The notes under the pieces were generated by a model that saw nothing but the letters and a program-made list of their open reading frames with translations, did no database searches and was not told where the DNA came from. Made by a program: the position numbers and the translations under genes. Positions 26,302 to 35,497 of a DNA stretch of 64,000 nt are shown piece after piece. Source of the DNA: Marivivens donghaensis (GTDB lineage: Bacteria > Pseudomonadota > Alphaproteobacteria > Rhodobacterales > Rhodobacteraceae); NCBI RefSeq assembly GCF_030410045.1, contig NZ_JAUFRA010000004.1:349528-413527 (forward strand), written 5' to 3'. Position 1 is the first letter of the stretch, and each line of letters begins with the position of its first letter.

Positions 26302-26955
26302 TTATTGCAGCGAGGCAATGATTTCCGGCAAGGCGCGAAAATCGTCAAATGTCGCTGCATGGGTGAGGTCGGAAATGGGCGCTTTGCGGTAGCCCTCGGT
26401 AAAGAGGACAAAGGGCACCTCTGCTGCGGTGGCCGTTTCGGCATCGACTTCGCTGTCGCCGATATAGATGCGGTTTGCGCAGCTCAACGCGTCGAATGCC
26501 GCGTAGAGCGGCGCGGGGTGTGGTTTGCGCTGGGGCAGGCTGTCACCCGATATCACAACGTCAAAGAGGTCAGTCAGACCGAGGTGGTCCAGAACGGCCT
26601 GTGTCGCGGCGCTCGGTTTGTTCGTGCAGATACCCAAACCGAAGCCCGCAGCGCGAAGGCCCTCCAAAGTGCCGACCATGTGGTCGAACGGGATATTGCC
26701 GTCATGTGCCGCCTCGTAATGGCGCATCATTGTGCTCAGGGCGGTGTCAGAGTCATCCTCAGGCAGCCCTGCCGCCGCGATCGACTGTTTAACGAGGTTC
26801 GGGGCGCCTTTGCCGATGAACCCGCGAATCTGTGTGACGGGCAGGGGGGCACATCCCATATCGGCGAGCATGGCATTCACAGAGCCAGAGATCGCGGGCA
26901 GGCTGTCGATCAGCGTGCCGTCGAGGTCAAAGACAAGAGCAGTATTGTGAGGCAA
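26302..26955 (-). CDS. gph: Phosphoglycolate phosphatase (HAD superfamily)
   Basis: A 217-residue HAD hydrolase: motif I FDLDGTLIDS (Asp nucleophile), motif II CTNKPSAA, motif III lysine in RKPHPAP and motif IV IYIGDSEVDA. The cap domain between motif I and II is the helical type of Gph. It removes phosphoglycolate formed during DNA repair; substrate assignment is by family. It starts just after the MerR gene on the same strand. Confidence 0.88.
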   Translation of the reverse strand: MPHNTALVFDLDGTLIDSLPAISGSVNAMLADMGCAPLPVTQIRGFIGKGAPNLVKQSIAAAGLPEDDSDTALSTMMRHYEAAHDGNIPFDHMVGTLEGLRAAGFGLGICTNKPSAATQAVLDHLGLTDLFDVVISGDSLPQRKPHPAPLYAAFDALSCANRIYIGDSEVDAETATAAEVPFVLFTEGYRKAPISDLTHAATFDDFRALPEIIASLQ

Positions 26956-26958
26956 GGA

Positions 26959-27609
26959 TCAGTCCTTCAGCATCCGCGCGTGGACGTCAGACAGACGGGC
27001 CAAGAGCGGCGCGATCTTGGCGCTTTTGTTGGCGACTTTAGCAGCGTCAGCACGGGCAATCGCGGTCAGGATCGACACGGAGCCCGTCGGTGCAGGGACA
27101 GGGGCGATAGGCTGTTGGGGTGCGTGCAATGGCACAACGTTCGACTGCGGATCAAAGGCGCTAAAGAGGTCACCAATCGCAGCGGTTTCATCGCGCTTGT
27201 TCAGCTCTGGGTCTTTTTTCGATGGCTTCTTGGCTGCCTTCGCAGGCGCGGATGCATCCGCCACTGGCTCTGCCACAGGGGCCTCGATCACCGGCTCTGG
27301 CGCAGGGACGGCAACGGGGGTTTCCGCCTCGGTCGTTACATCGCTGCCAATGCCGACAACATGCTTAATACCTTGTTCCCGCAGCAATTTCTGCGCTTCT
27401 TTGATCGACAGGCCATCACCGTGCAAAAGCTGTTTAAGCCCTGCAATCAGTTGGATGTCTTGGGGTCGATAGTAACGGCGCCCGCCCGCACGTTTCACGG
27501 GTTTGATCTGGGAAAACTTGCTTTCCCAGAACCGCAGGACATGCGCGGGCGTGTCTAATAGCTCTGACACCTCGCTGATGGTGCGAAAGGCGTCATGCGA
27601 CTTCTTCAT
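26959..27609 (-). CDS. MerR-family transcriptional regulator
   Basis: A 216-residue protein. The N-terminal winged helix-turn-helix (residues 9-80: FRTISEVSELLDTPAHVLRF, KRAGGRRYYRPQDI) is MerR-like. It is followed by an Ala/Pro/Val-rich linker and a short C-terminal helix, with no metal-binding cysteines. This form sits next to ihfA in Rhodobacterales. Six bases separate it from ihfA. Targets unknown. Confidence 0.85.
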   Translation of the reverse strand: MKKSHDAFRTISEVSELLDTPAHVLRFWESKFSQIKPVKRAGGRRYYRPQDIQLIAGLKQLLHGDGLSIKEAQKLLREQGIKHVVGIGSDVTTEAETPVAVPAPEPVIEAPVAEPVADASAPAKAAKKPSKKDPELNKRDETAAIGDLFSAFDPQSNVVPLHAPQQPIAPVPAPTGSVSILTAIARADAAKVANKSAKIAPLLARLSDVHARMLKD

Positions 27610-27615
27610 CGGGAA

Positions 27616-27918
27616 TTAGCCTTTGTTGCCAGCCGCAATGCGGTCTTTCATCAAGTGGCTCGGACGGAAGGTCAGTACACGACGCGGAGAGATCGGAACC
27701 TCTTCACCCGTTTTGGGATTACGACCGACACGAGCCGCTTTTTCACGGACAGAGAAGGTGCCAAATGAACTGATTTTCACAGTTTCATTCTGAACCAATG
27801 CGTCGGAAATATGGGTCAGCACGCTTTCGACGAGTTCTGCGCTATCGTTGCGGGACAGGCCCACTTCAGCGTGGACAGCTTCGGCCAGATCCATACGTGT
27901 CAGTGTTTTTTCAGACAT
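27616..27918 (-). CDS. ihfA: Integration host factor subunit alpha
   Basis: A 100-residue DNA-bending protein of the HU/IHF family: helical dimer core (TRMDLAEAVHAEVGLSRNDS), the KISSFGTFSVREKAARVGRNPKTGE segment with beta arm and conserved proline tip, and SPRRVLTFRPSHLMKDRI. Normal length. It is downstream of fabH and upstream of the MerR gene. Confidence 0.95.
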   Translation of the reverse strand: MSEKTLTRMDLAEAVHAEVGLSRNDSAELVESVLTHISDALVQNETVKISSFGTFSVREKAARVGRNPKTGEEVPISPRRVLTFRPSHLMKDRIAAGNKG

Positions 27919-28007
27919 CTCATCCCCCTGAGGTTTTCAGAAGCTTAGGCAGAGCGCAATTTAGGAGTCAATAACAACGACTTGCAGATCGCAGTTTCAG
28001 CGGCTCT

Positions 28008-28979
28008 TTACCACCGTACGACGACTGAGCCCCAAGCGAGTCCGCCGCCGATGGCTTCGGTTACGACCAGATCGCCTTGTTTGATCTGTCCGTTCGCCAC
28101 GCCAACCGACAGTGCGAGAGGAATCGAGGCGGCCGAGGTGTTGCCGTGATCCTGAACGGTCACAACAACGCGGTCCATGCCAACGCCCAGCTTTTTCGCG
28201 GTCGATTGGATGATACGGATGTTCGCCTGATGCGGCACAACCCAATCCACATCGTCAGAGCCGAGGCCGACCTTATCCAAGGCGGTGTGCGCGGTCTGAG
28301 CCAGCTTTTCGACAGCGTGGCGGAAGACTTCTTTGCCTTCCATGCGCAGAACGCCCGTCGATTGGGTCGACACGCCACCATCCACATAGAGGAGGTCACG
28401 GTAGCTGCCGTCAGAATTCAAGTCGGTCGACAGGATCCCACGATCATCGGTCGAACCCGTGCCCTCTTGGGCCTCAAGGATCAATGCGCCAGCACCGTCG
28501 CCAAAGAGAACGCAGGTGCCGCGATCTTGCCAGTCCATGATGCGGCTAAAGGTTTCTGCGCCAATCACCAGAACGCGTTTAGCAGAACCTGCCTGAATCA
28601 GCGCGTTCGCATTGGTTAGGGCAAAGACGAAGCCAGCGCAGACCGCTTGAAGGTCAAAGGCAAAGCCACGGGTGTTGCCAATGTTGTGCTGCACCATGGT
28701 CGCTGCCGACGGGAAGGTCAGATCAGCGGTCGAAGTTGCCAAAACAATCGCGTCGATGTCATTGCCCGTAAGACCCGCGTTTTCCAGTGCGGCTTTGGCG
28801 GCATTGGTGGCTAAGTCCGATGTGGTCTGGCCTTCGGCGGCGAAATGACGGCGTTCGATGCCAGAACGCGAAACGATCCAGTCGCTGGACGTGTCGAGCT
28901 TGTCTTCGAAGTAGCTGTTGGGAACAACGTTCTCGGGCAGGTAGTGCCCGACACCTTTTACAACAGCGCGTATCGTCAT
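28008..28979 (-). CDS. fabH: Beta-ketoacyl-ACP synthase III
   Basis: Condenses acetyl-CoA with malonyl-ACP to begin fatty acid synthesis. 323 residues. Catalytic triad visible: Cys114 in AVCAGFVFAL, His in VVPHQANIRI, Asn in DHGNTSAASIP. Its ATG directly abuts the plsX stop (TAAATG), so they are coupled. Confidence 0.96.
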   Translation of the reverse strand: MTIRAVVKGVGHYLPENVVPNSYFEDKLDTSSDWIVSRSGIERRHFAAEGQTTSDLATNAAKAALENAGLTGNDIDAIVLATSTADLTFPSAATMVQHNIGNTRGFAFDLQAVCAGFVFALTNANALIQAGSAKRVLVIGAETFSRIMDWQDRGTCVLFGDGAGALILEAQEGTGSTDDRGILSTDLNSDGSYRDLLYVDGGVSTQSTGVLRMEGKEVFRHAVEKLAQTAHTALDKVGLGSDDVDWVVPHQANIRIIQSTAKKLGVGMDRVVVTVQDHGNTSAASIPLALSVGVANGQIKQGDLVVTEAIGGGLAWGSVVVRW

Positions 28980-30089
28980 TTAGTTTTGCTCGCCTTCTTG
29001 GCCGGAGGTCGGGACCGGCTCACCCTCGTGGAGGATATCTTGGGGGAGGGTGGCTGCAGATGCAACCCGTGCCGCAAGTTTGTCAGCAAACCGGTTCTGA
29101 CCCAGCGTGTAGGCCAGTTTGAATGCGGCGGCGTTGCCTTTGGCATCTGCACCACCGTGGCTTTTGACCACAGTGCCGTTCAGGCCGAGGAAGACACCAC
29201 CGTTCACATTGCGCGGATCTATCTTTTTCTTCAAACGGCTCAGCGATGTGTAAGCGAAAGCTGCGGCCAGTTTGGACCAGATCGAATGGGTGAATGATTC
29301 TTTCAGGGCGTCGGAAATCAGGCGGGCGGTGCCTTCGCCTGTTTTCAGCGCGACGTTGCCGGTAAAGCCATCGGTCACGATCACATCAACGCGGTCAGAG
29401 GGCAGATCGCCACCTTCGACAAAACCGATGTATTCGAATTCGCCCTTTTCAGCGGCGGCACCGATCAGTTCATGCGCGACCTTAAGTTCGGCACGACCTT
29501 TGTGTTCTTCGGTTCCAACGTTCAAAAGACCGACGCGCGGACGAGTGAGGCCCATGCCGTTGCGGGCATAAGAGGTGCCCATCAGCGCGTAGGTCAAAAG
29601 ATCGTCTTCGTCGGCGCGAATATCGGCCCCTGCGTCGAGCATTACGTTGAACCCGTTGGGGTTCCGCGAGGGCCAGAGGCAAGCGATGGCCGGACGGTTC
29701 ACACCTTCGGCCTTGCGCAAACGCAACATCGACAACGCCATCAGCGCACCAGTGTTGCCGCATGACACGGCAGCATCGGCCTCACCACTGCGCACCGCGT
29801 CAACGGTGGAAAGCATAGAGGTGCCTTTGGAATTGCGGAGAACCTGTGCGGGTTTGTCATCCATGGTCACAGCCCGCTCTGCATGGCGGATGGTGACACG
29901 TTTAGACAGGCGACGCTTTTCAACGAGCGGCGCAAGCACGGCTTCATCACCGTGAAGAATGACTTTGGCGAGCGGTTCTTCTTCGAAGAAATACGCAAGG
30001 CCCGCAACAACAGCTGCAGGCCCTTTATCGCCACCCATGGCGTCGACTGACAGCACTACGGATTTCGAGGCGGTTTTGGACGTATCCAT
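28980..30089 (-). CDS. plsX: Phosphate acyltransferase
   Basis: Makes acyl-phosphate from acyl-ACP for phospholipid synthesis. 369 residues with the N-terminal VLSVDAMGGDKGP, VSCGNTGALMALS, and DGFTGNVALKTGEG signatures. The C-terminal extension (about 20 residues, rich in Glu/Gly) is slightly longer than usual. It lies in the conserved yceD-rpmF-plsX-fabH order. Confidence 0.96.
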   Translation of the reverse strand: MDTSKTASKSVVLSVDAMGGDKGPAAVVAGLAYFFEEEPLAKVILHGDEAVLAPLVEKRRLSKRVTIRHAERAVTMDDKPAQVLRNSKGTSMLSTVDAVRSGEADAAVSCGNTGALMALSMLRLRKAEGVNRPAIACLWPSRNPNGFNVMLDAGADIRADEDDLLTYALMGTSYARNGMGLTRPRVGLLNVGTEEHKGRAELKVAHELIGAAAEKGEFEYIGFVEGGDLPSDRVDVIVTDGFTGNVALKTGEGTARLISDALKESFTHSIWSKLAAAFAYTSLSRLKKKIDPRNVNGGVFLGLNGTVVKSHGGADAKGNAAAFKLAYTLGQNRFADKLAARVASAATLPQDILHEGEPVPTSGQEGEQN

Positions 30090-30121
30090 CCCGTCAATTC
30101 CCCACCCGTAATGGCAAGCCC

Positions 30122-30328
30122 TTAGGCTGCGTCTTCGTCCAGATCGACGTCGTTCGCTTGAGCGATGACTTCGCGGTCAGCGTACGAGCCACAGGACGGG
30201 CATACGTGGTGCGGACGGCGCAGTTCGCCACAGGACGGGCATTCGTTCGGGTTTGCTGCAACCAGAGCGTCGTGTGCACGGCGCATGTTGCGGCGCGATT
30301 TGGAGACTTTGTTCTGCTGAACGGCCAT
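30122..30328 (-). CDS. rpmF: 50S ribosomal protein L32
   Basis: A 68-residue protein with the MAVQQNKVSKSRRNMRRAHD start and four cysteines in CPSCGE and CPSCGS forming the zinc ribbon. The acidic C-terminal tail (DVDLDEDAA) is usual in alphaproteobacteria. Confidence 0.97.
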   Translation of the reverse strand: MAVQQNKVSKSRRNMRRAHDALVAANPNECPSCGELRRPHHVCPSCGSYADREVIAQANDVDLDEDAA

Positions 30329-30491
30329 GTCTCTACCTATTATCTAAGGGGCACAGGGCCCGTTGTTTCGTTATCTCGGTGAAGTTCGTGGGCGTCATAG
30401 TAGATATGACGCGGCCTGTCGACCCTCGTTCGAAAGAGGTCGCGAACATACTGCGAATCCGCAAATGTTCAACCCCATTTGATGAGAGGGC

Positions 30492-31043
30492 TTATGCGCC
30501 AGATTCGTCCTTCTTTTCAAGCGCATCTTTTAGCGAAGATAGACCCGCGAACGGACGGGTGTCTTCGTCGCGCATTGGGGCCAAACCTGGCTCTGTGAAA
30601 ATAGCTTCGCCCAGCTCTGCGCCATCGGCCCGCGGGAAGTCGGGCAGGGCGAGCGCGAGCGCTTCGGTCATGACATCAACGAGGTTCAGCGTGGCTGGAA
30701 GTTCCTCAACTGTGTCATCTTCGGGCATCTCGACCTCACCGATCAGCGGATCTTCGATGTCGCTGAGGTAGGTGCGTTTGATCTTTTGGTCGATCCGAGT
30801 GGTCACAGGTTCGAGAGTGATCACGCAATCCTGAACGACCGTCGCGCCCAGATCAGCGAACAAAACCCAGTCGTGTTTGCCCTCGGCGCGGATCAATCCG
30901 TTGAACCGCAACTTGCGAATAGCAGGGATTCCTAGGCTTTCGGCGATTTCCGCACGCTGCGCGGCATCGGGTTCAATCGCAAAGGTCGTATCGGCGCGAT
31001 TGGGAAGATCGGCGAACCGTAATGTGGTCTTAGAGGTCTCCAT
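30492..31043 (-). CDS. yceD: YceD/DUF177-family protein
   Basis: A 183-residue protein with the DUF177 pattern VVQDCVITLEPVTTRID, and acidic EMPEDDTVEEL followed by VDVMTEALALALPDFPR. The family is linked with rRNA accumulation, and its genomic place immediately before rpmF is conserved. No cysteine pair of the plant type is seen; Cys only in VQDC. Confidence 0.88.
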   Translation of the reverse strand: METSKTTLRFADLPNRADTTFAIEPDAAQRAEIAESLGIPAIRKLRFNGLIRAEGKHDWVLFADLGATVVQDCVITLEPVTTRIDQKIKRTYLSDIEDPLIGEVEMPEDDTVEELPATLNLVDVMTEALALALPDFPRADGAELGEAIFTEPGLAPMRDEDTRPFAGLSSLKDALEKKDESGA

Positions 31044-31124
31044 GGCGCTTCAATCCTTGAACTTCGGGTCTGTGGTGATGTAAGCGGATTAAAAGGCTCG
31101 GGCAGGCGATACAAGGGGGCAGGT

Positions 31125-31598
31125 ATGTTCAAATCAGGTCGCATCATCCGCAAAGGTGTTTTCGTGGTCGCAACTGTGGCTGCGGTCGCCGGTCTGTCGG
31201 GCTGTGTAGAGCGGGTCGCCAATCACGGCTTTGCACCTGAGGCAGAGGCCATCGCGATGGTCACCCTCGGCAGCGACACCCGCGAATCCGTCATTGAAAA
31301 GCTGGGCCGCCCGACGATGGGTGGCGTGCTCGAAGATGGCGGGCTCTATTACGTGTCCTATCAGATGCGCCACTACGGTGCGATGCCCCCCAAAGAGATC
31401 GACCGTACGGTCGTCGCGGTGACCTTTGATGCGGGCGGCATTGCACGCAATATCGAAACCTTTGGCCTCAACGATGGTCAGGTGGTGTCGCTGTCGCGCC
31501 GTGTGACCGACGACAATCTGCGTGACAACGTATTCCTGCGTCAGCTGCTCGGCTCGATTGGTCGCTTCAACGCTGCCGATATCTTTGGCTCCGATTAA
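31125..31598 (+). CDS. bamE: Outer membrane protein assembly factor BamE
   Basis: A 157-residue lipoprotein of the SmpA/OmlA family. The signal peptide ends LSGC (Cys27), followed by VTLGSDTRESVIEKLGRPT, the typical BamE helix-turn, and a beta sheet (YYVSYQM, VVAVTFD). It joins the BAM complex that inserts outer-membrane barrels. Divergent from yceD. Confidence 0.88.
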   Translation: MFKSGRIIRKGVFVVATVAAVAGLSGCVERVANHGFAPEAEAIAMVTLGSDTRESVIEKLGRPTMGGVLEDGGLYYVSYQMRHYGAMPPKEIDRTVVAVTFDAGGIARNIETFGLNDGQVVSLSRRVTDDNLRDNVFLRQLLGSIGRFNAADIFGSD

Positions 31599-31667
31599 AA
31601 TCGCATTGCGGCTTTACCGTTCAGGATCAATATACCTGTTACATCCCGCGCCTATGGTGGCGGGAGC

Positions 31668-32438
31668 ATGAGTGCAGAGGGTGATCCCATGCGGGTGTTG
31701 TTGCGTAAGGGTCGCTATGCGGCTCGACTTGCAGAAACTGATCAAGACCTAATGTCCGCGCAGCGCCTGCGCTATGCCTGTTTTATCGCAGACGGTGGGC
31801 ATGACGACGGGATCGAAGCCGATGATTTCGACGCCCGCTGCCAGCATATGCTGGTCGAGGATACCCGCACAGGCGATCTGGTCTGCTGTTTCCGCCTGAT
31901 GCCGCTCTCTGGTGGTGCTGAAATCGGGCAGAGTTATTCCGCACAATATTATGAACTCTCCGCGCTCAAGGCCTTTGATGGGCCGATGGTCGAGATGGGG
32001 CGGTTCTGTATCCACCCCGAGCACAAAGATCCCGATATCCTGCGAGTCGCATGGGGTGCCATGACCCGCTTTGTCGATGACAACGGGGTCGAGATGCTAT
32101 TCGGCTGTTCGTCCTTCTGGGGCACGGAGGCTGAGGCTTATCTAGATGCCCTTGATATGCTCGCCGAAAAACACCTCGCGCCGATGCGGTGGCTGCCCAA
32201 GGTCAAAGCGCCCAAGGTGATCCGGTTCGCCGCTGAACGTCTGCGTAGGCCCCTGGATCGCAAAAGGGCGATGCTAGGGATGCCACCGTTGCTCAAGACC
32301 TATCTGCTGATGGGCGGCTGGGTGAGCGATCACGCAGTGGTCGATAATGACCTGAATACGCTGCATGTTTTCACTGGCCTCGAAATCCGCGCGATCCCGC
32401 CCGCACGGGCAAAGGCACTACGGATGGTGGCCGGGTAA
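31668..32438 (+). CDS. olsB: Ornithine/acyl-ACP N-acyltransferase-like (OlsB family)
   Basis: A 256-residue acyltransferase of the GNAT-like OlsB family that adds a hydroxy-fatty acid to ornithine in ornithine-lipid synthesis. Blocks: QRLRYACFI, VEMGRFCIHPEHKDPDILRV, and LLKTYLLMGGWVSDHAVVD. No olsA is adjacent. Alternative start at 31689 (MRVLLRKG). Its stop is immediately followed by repeat copy 2, which can terminate it. Confidence 0.8.
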   Translation: MSAEGDPMRVLLRKGRYAARLAETDQDLMSAQRLRYACFIADGGHDDGIEADDFDARCQHMLVEDTRTGDLVCCFRLMPLSGGAEIGQSYSAQYYELSALKAFDGPMVEMGRFCIHPEHKDPDILRVAWGAMTRFVDDNGVEMLFGCSSFWGTEAEAYLDALDMLAEKHLAPMRWLPKVKAPKVIRFAAERLRRPLDRKRAMLGMPPLLKTYLLMGGWVSDHAVVDNDLNTLHVFTGLEIRAIPPARAKALRMVAG

Positions 32439-32483
32439 GGGGGCTCTGCCCCCAAACCCCCGGGATATTTTCGGCACAAAGGC
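32438..32483. repeat. Intergenic stem-loop repeat, copy 2
   Basis: Stem GGGGGC-TCT-GCCCCC followed by CCCCCGGGATATTTTCGGC and ACAAAGGCA. Nearly the same second half as copy 1 at 24547-24590. The stem differs from copy 1 in matched positions on both sides, so pairing is kept. It lies directly after the OlsB-like gene. Confidence 0.7.
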
Positions 32484-32548
32484 AGGGGCGATGGACCTAA
32501 GCGTGATGCGTGGTTATATCGGGGCTAAGTCGAGCCAAGGAGAGCCCC

Positions 32549-33367
32549 ATGCATCGCGTTACAATCGGAAATGTAGAAGTTGCCAATGATCTGCCGTTTG
32601 CGCTGATTGCGGGGCCGTGCCAGCTCGAGAGCCTTGATCATGCACGCATGTTGGCTGAAAAAATTGCTGAGGCTTGTGCGGCGACGGGCACGGGGTTCGT
32701 TTTTAAGGGGTCGTATGACAAGGCCAACCGTTCGTCGCTGGGTGGTAAGCGCGGGATTGGCGCAGAGGCGGGGCTGACGATCCTTTCGAAAATTCGCGAC
32801 GAGTTCGGCTGCCCTGTGATCACCGACGTGCATGAAACGCACCATTGCACGATGGCGGCTGAGTTCGTCGATATTCTGCAAATCCCAGCATTCCTTTGCC
32901 GTCAGACCGACCTTTTATTAGCTGCAGGTGAGACGGGCAAGGCGATCAACGTGAAGAAGGGGCAGTTCCTCGCACCTTGGGACATGAAAAACGTCGCCGC
33001 CAAGATTGAGAGCACGGGCAACACCAATATTATGCTCTGCGAGCGTGGCACGTCGTTTGGGTATAACACGCTCGTCAGCGATTTCCGTGGTCTGCCGACG
33101 ATGGCCGAGACGGGCTATCCTGTTGTTTTTGATGCGACCCATTCGGTGCAGCAGCCCGGCGGTAATGGTAATTCCTCGGGCGGTGATCGGCGTATGGTGC
33201 CGCCACTGGCACGCGCTGCAGTTGCGGTTGGCTGTGCCGCCTTGTTCATCGAAACGCACGAAGATCCCGACAATGCGCCGTCTGATGGCCCGAACATGGT
33301 GCCGATCGAACAGCTGCAGGGGCTATTGGCGCAGCTTCGCGCGCTGGACAATGTGATGAAAGGCTAA
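32549..33367 (+). CDS. kdsA: 3-deoxy-8-phosphooctulonate synthase (KDO-8-phosphate synthase)
   Basis: Condenses arabinose-5-phosphate with PEP for lipopolysaccharide core. 272 residues from the ATG at 32549, chosen because AAGGAG precedes it. Blocks: ALIAGPCQLES, VFKGSYDKANRSS, PVITDVHE, KKGQFLAPWDM, FDATHSVQQPGG. A KdsA-type rather than aromatic-pathway synthase. It is single-gene and has a terminator shared with fpr. Confidence 0.95.
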   Translation: MHRVTIGNVEVANDLPFALIAGPCQLESLDHARMLAEKIAEACAATGTGFVFKGSYDKANRSSLGGKRGIGAEAGLTILSKIRDEFGCPVITDVHETHHCTMAAEFVDILQIPAFLCRQTDLLLAAGETGKAINVKKGQFLAPWDMKNVAAKIESTGNTNIMLCERGTSFGYNTLVSDFRGLPTMAETGYPVVFDATHSVQQPGGNGNSSGGDRRMVPPLARAAVAVGCAALFIETHEDPDNAPSDGPNMVPIEQLQGLLAQLRALDNVMKG

Positions 33368-33380
33368 GGCCTGAAACTAA

Positions 33381-33410
33381 AAAAGCCCGCCAATTGGCGG
33401 GCTTTTGTTT
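33381..33410. terminator. Bidirectional terminator between kdsA and fpr
   Basis: AAAAGCCCGCC-AATT-GGCGGGCTTTT is a symmetric stem with A-run before and T-run after, so it can end transcription from both convergent genes. Confidence 0.85.
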
Positions 33411-33424
33411 TCCGTCTGATCCGA

Positions 33425-34291
33425 TCAATCGAGGAAGGCTTTTTCAACCACGTAATGCTGTGGGTTCGAATTCGCGCCTTCAACCAGACCATACCCTTCG
33501 AGCATGTCTTTGATCTCGAGGTTAAAGGCGAGGTTGCCACAGACCATCGCGCGGTCGTCGTTCGGGTTGATCTGAGGCACGCCGAGATCCTCAAACGCTT
33601 CGCCCTTGCGCATCAGGTCGGTGATGCGGCCCATTTTCGGGCTCTCTTCGCGAGTGGTGGTCGGGTAGTACTTGATTTTCTTCCAGAAGCCGTCACCGAT
33701 CACCTCGTTCAACAACTCGTCGGTTTTCAGGCTTTCGATCAGGTCGTGACCATATTTCAGTTCGCCCACTTCGCGGCAGGTGTGGGTGATGATGACCTCA
33801 TCGTAGTCTTCGTAGGTTTGTGGTTCACGCAAGAGCGACGCGAACGGCGCAAAGCCGGTGCCAGTCGCAAAGAACCAAATCCGTTTGCCGGGCAGCAGCG
33901 CATCATGCACCAGCGTGCCAACGGGTTTCGGACGCAAAATCACTTCATCACCGACTTTGATGTGTTGAAGCTTCGAGGTCAGCGGGCCGTCCTGAACCTT
34001 GATCGAATAGAACTCCAGCTCTTCGTCCCACGACGGCGAGGCGATGGAATACGCGCGCAACAGCGGTTTTTGTTTGCCCGTTGCAGGATCAGGATCACCT
34101 ATAAGGCCGATCATCACAAACTCGCCCGAACGGAACCGCATCGACGCAGGACGGGTGCAGCGGAACGAAAACAGGCGGTCGGTGTAGTGCTTTACCTCCG
34201 TGACGACTTGAGCGTCAGGCAGGTGTGGCTTTGCAGCGGCTTCTTTCACGGGGGCGTCTTTCACGAGTGTCTGTTCGGTCATATCTGTCAT
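33425..34291 (-). CDS. fpr: Ferredoxin/flavodoxin-NADP+ reductase
   Basis: A 288-residue flavoenzyme moving electrons between NADPH and ferredoxin. FAD site RAYSIASP, phosphate contacts EFYSIKVQDGPLTS, NADP block FFATGTGFAPFASLLRE, and the C-terminal VVEKAFLD typical of the bacterial subclass I. It follows the sulfite-reduction operon after 59 bases, so it may provide reductant for CysI; that link is inferred. Confidence 0.92.
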   Translation of the reverse strand: MTDMTEQTLVKDAPVKEAAAKPHLPDAQVVTEVKHYTDRLFSFRCTRPASMRFRSGEFVMIGLIGDPDPATGKQKPLLRAYSIASPSWDEELEFYSIKVQDGPLTSKLQHIKVGDEVILRPKPVGTLVHDALLPGKRIWFFATGTGFAPFASLLREPQTYEDYDEVIITHTCREVGELKYGHDLIESLKTDELLNEVIGDGFWKKIKYYPTTTREESPKMGRITDLMRKGEAFEDLGVPQINPNDDRAMVCGNLAFNLEIKDMLEGYGLVEGANSNPQHYVVEKAFLD

Positions 34292-34350
34292 ATGGGCGGC
34301 TTAAAGCCCAATCCATCATTAAACTTTGATCTGTGTCAGGAAAGGGCAAT

Positions 34351-34752
34351 TCAGCCCCGCATACGCGCCTGATAATCGTTTGCTTGCCAATTTGCACGTG
34401 TCAGCCACAGGTTTTCAGGCTGACGTGCGGCCAATTCGTCACTGATCGCGACCTCGTCAAAGCCAGAACGGCGGGCCATGGCGTATTGTTCGCAGATCAC
34501 GTGCCCTTGGGCGCGGAGGCGGCCTTTGAACCCGAGGCGGCGCAGTTGTGCAGCAAGGGTGAACCCGCGACCGTCTGCAAAGGACGGGAATTCGACCGCG
34601 ATCACCGAGGCAGAGAGCGCCTTGGGCAAATCGGCTGGATTGGTGTTCGACGGGATCAGGATCGCGGTTTCACCCGAAGCCTCACCCAATACGGTGAACG
34701 GTGCGTTGTGGTCATCGGCTGCAAAGCCGGTATCGGTGACGATTACAGTCAT
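34351..34752 (-). CDS. DUF934-family protein, sulfite reduction cluster
   Basis: A 133-residue protein with IAVEFPSFADGRGFTLAAQL and LRAQGHVICEQYAMARRSGF, the DUF934 signature. This family is consistently beside cysI/cysH and is thought to assist sulfite reduction. The start at 34752 has AAGGAG upstream. It lies 10 bases after cysH on the same strand. Confidence 0.85.
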   Translation of the reverse strand: MTVIVTDTGFAADDHNAPFTVLGEASGETAILIPSNTNPADLPKALSASVIAVEFPSFADGRGFTLAAQLRRLGFKGRLRAQGHVICEQYAMARRSGFDEVAISDELAARQPENLWLTRANWQANDYQARMRG

Positions 34753-34762
34753 GTCAGTCTCC

Positions 34763-35497
34763 TTAGGCGGCTTGGCCGTTGCGCACGACCTTGCCATCTA
34801 CGATGTGGATGCCACATTCGGTTTTATTCGAGTTGCGCCAGCGTCCGGCGCGTGGGTCTTCGCCTTCTTTCACAGGGCTGGTGCAGGGGGCGCATCCGAT
34901 GGACGGATAGCCTTGGGCGACCAGCGGGTGACGCGGCAGACGGTTTTCAGTCATATAATCCTGAAGATCGTTCACATCCCAATGGCAGAGCGGGTTGATC
35001 TTGATCCGGTGATCGTCCTCGTTCTCAAAGAACTCGAGCGCTGCTCGGGTCGTGCCCTGATACCGTTTCCGACCTGTAATCCATGCGTCATAGCCCTTGA
35101 GCGCGTCTTGCAACGGTTGGGTTTTGCGCAGGTTACAGCAGGCATCGGTGTTGAACTGATGCAGCGTGCCATCAGGGTCTTCAATCCGCTTTGCCTTATC
35201 CGCCGCACGAATGATCTGAAGGTTTTTCAGGTTCAAACGTTCGGTCAGTTCCTGCTGGTAAGCCAGCGTTTCGGCAAACAGCATTTCAGTATCGATAAAC
35301 AACACGGGTGTTGTGTTATCGATGACGGACACGAGGTGCAAAAGCACGACGGACTCTGCCCCAAAAGACGACACCATCGCCGTTTTACCGACTTGAGCGT
35401 CCTTTAGCGCATGTTCGAGAACCGCAGTTGCACTGTGGTGTTTGTAGCGGGCATTCAGAGCGTCGACCCGTTGTTGGACGGGTTCACTCAGCGGCAT
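34763..35497 (-). CDS. cysH: Adenylyl-sulfate (APS) reductase, CysH family
   Basis: A 244-residue thiol-dependent reductase making sulfite. Besides the catalytic KTECGIH (Cys228) it has CC (Cys120-121) and CxxC (GCAPC, Cys202/205), which bind a 4Fe-4S cluster and mark the APS-using rather than PAPS-using type. The P-loop-like SSFGAESVV is present. It overlaps the cysI end by 14 bases. Confidence 0.92.
   Translation of the reverse strand: MPLSEPVQQRVDALNARYKHHSATAVLEHALKDAQVGKTAMVSSFGAESVVLLHLVSVIDNTTPVLFIDTEMLFAETLAYQQELTERLNLKNLQIIRAADKAKRIEDPDGTLHQFNTDACCNLRKTQPLQDALKGYDAWITGRKRYQGTTRAALEFFENEDDHRIKINPLCHWDVNDLQDYMTENRLPRHPLVAQGYPSIGCAPCTSPVKEGEDPRAGRWRNSNKTECGIHIVDGKVVRNGQAA

Noticed and set aside
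26305..27558. 417-residue plus-strand ORF
   Set aside because: Runs antisense across gph and the MerR gene; translation has no domain pattern.
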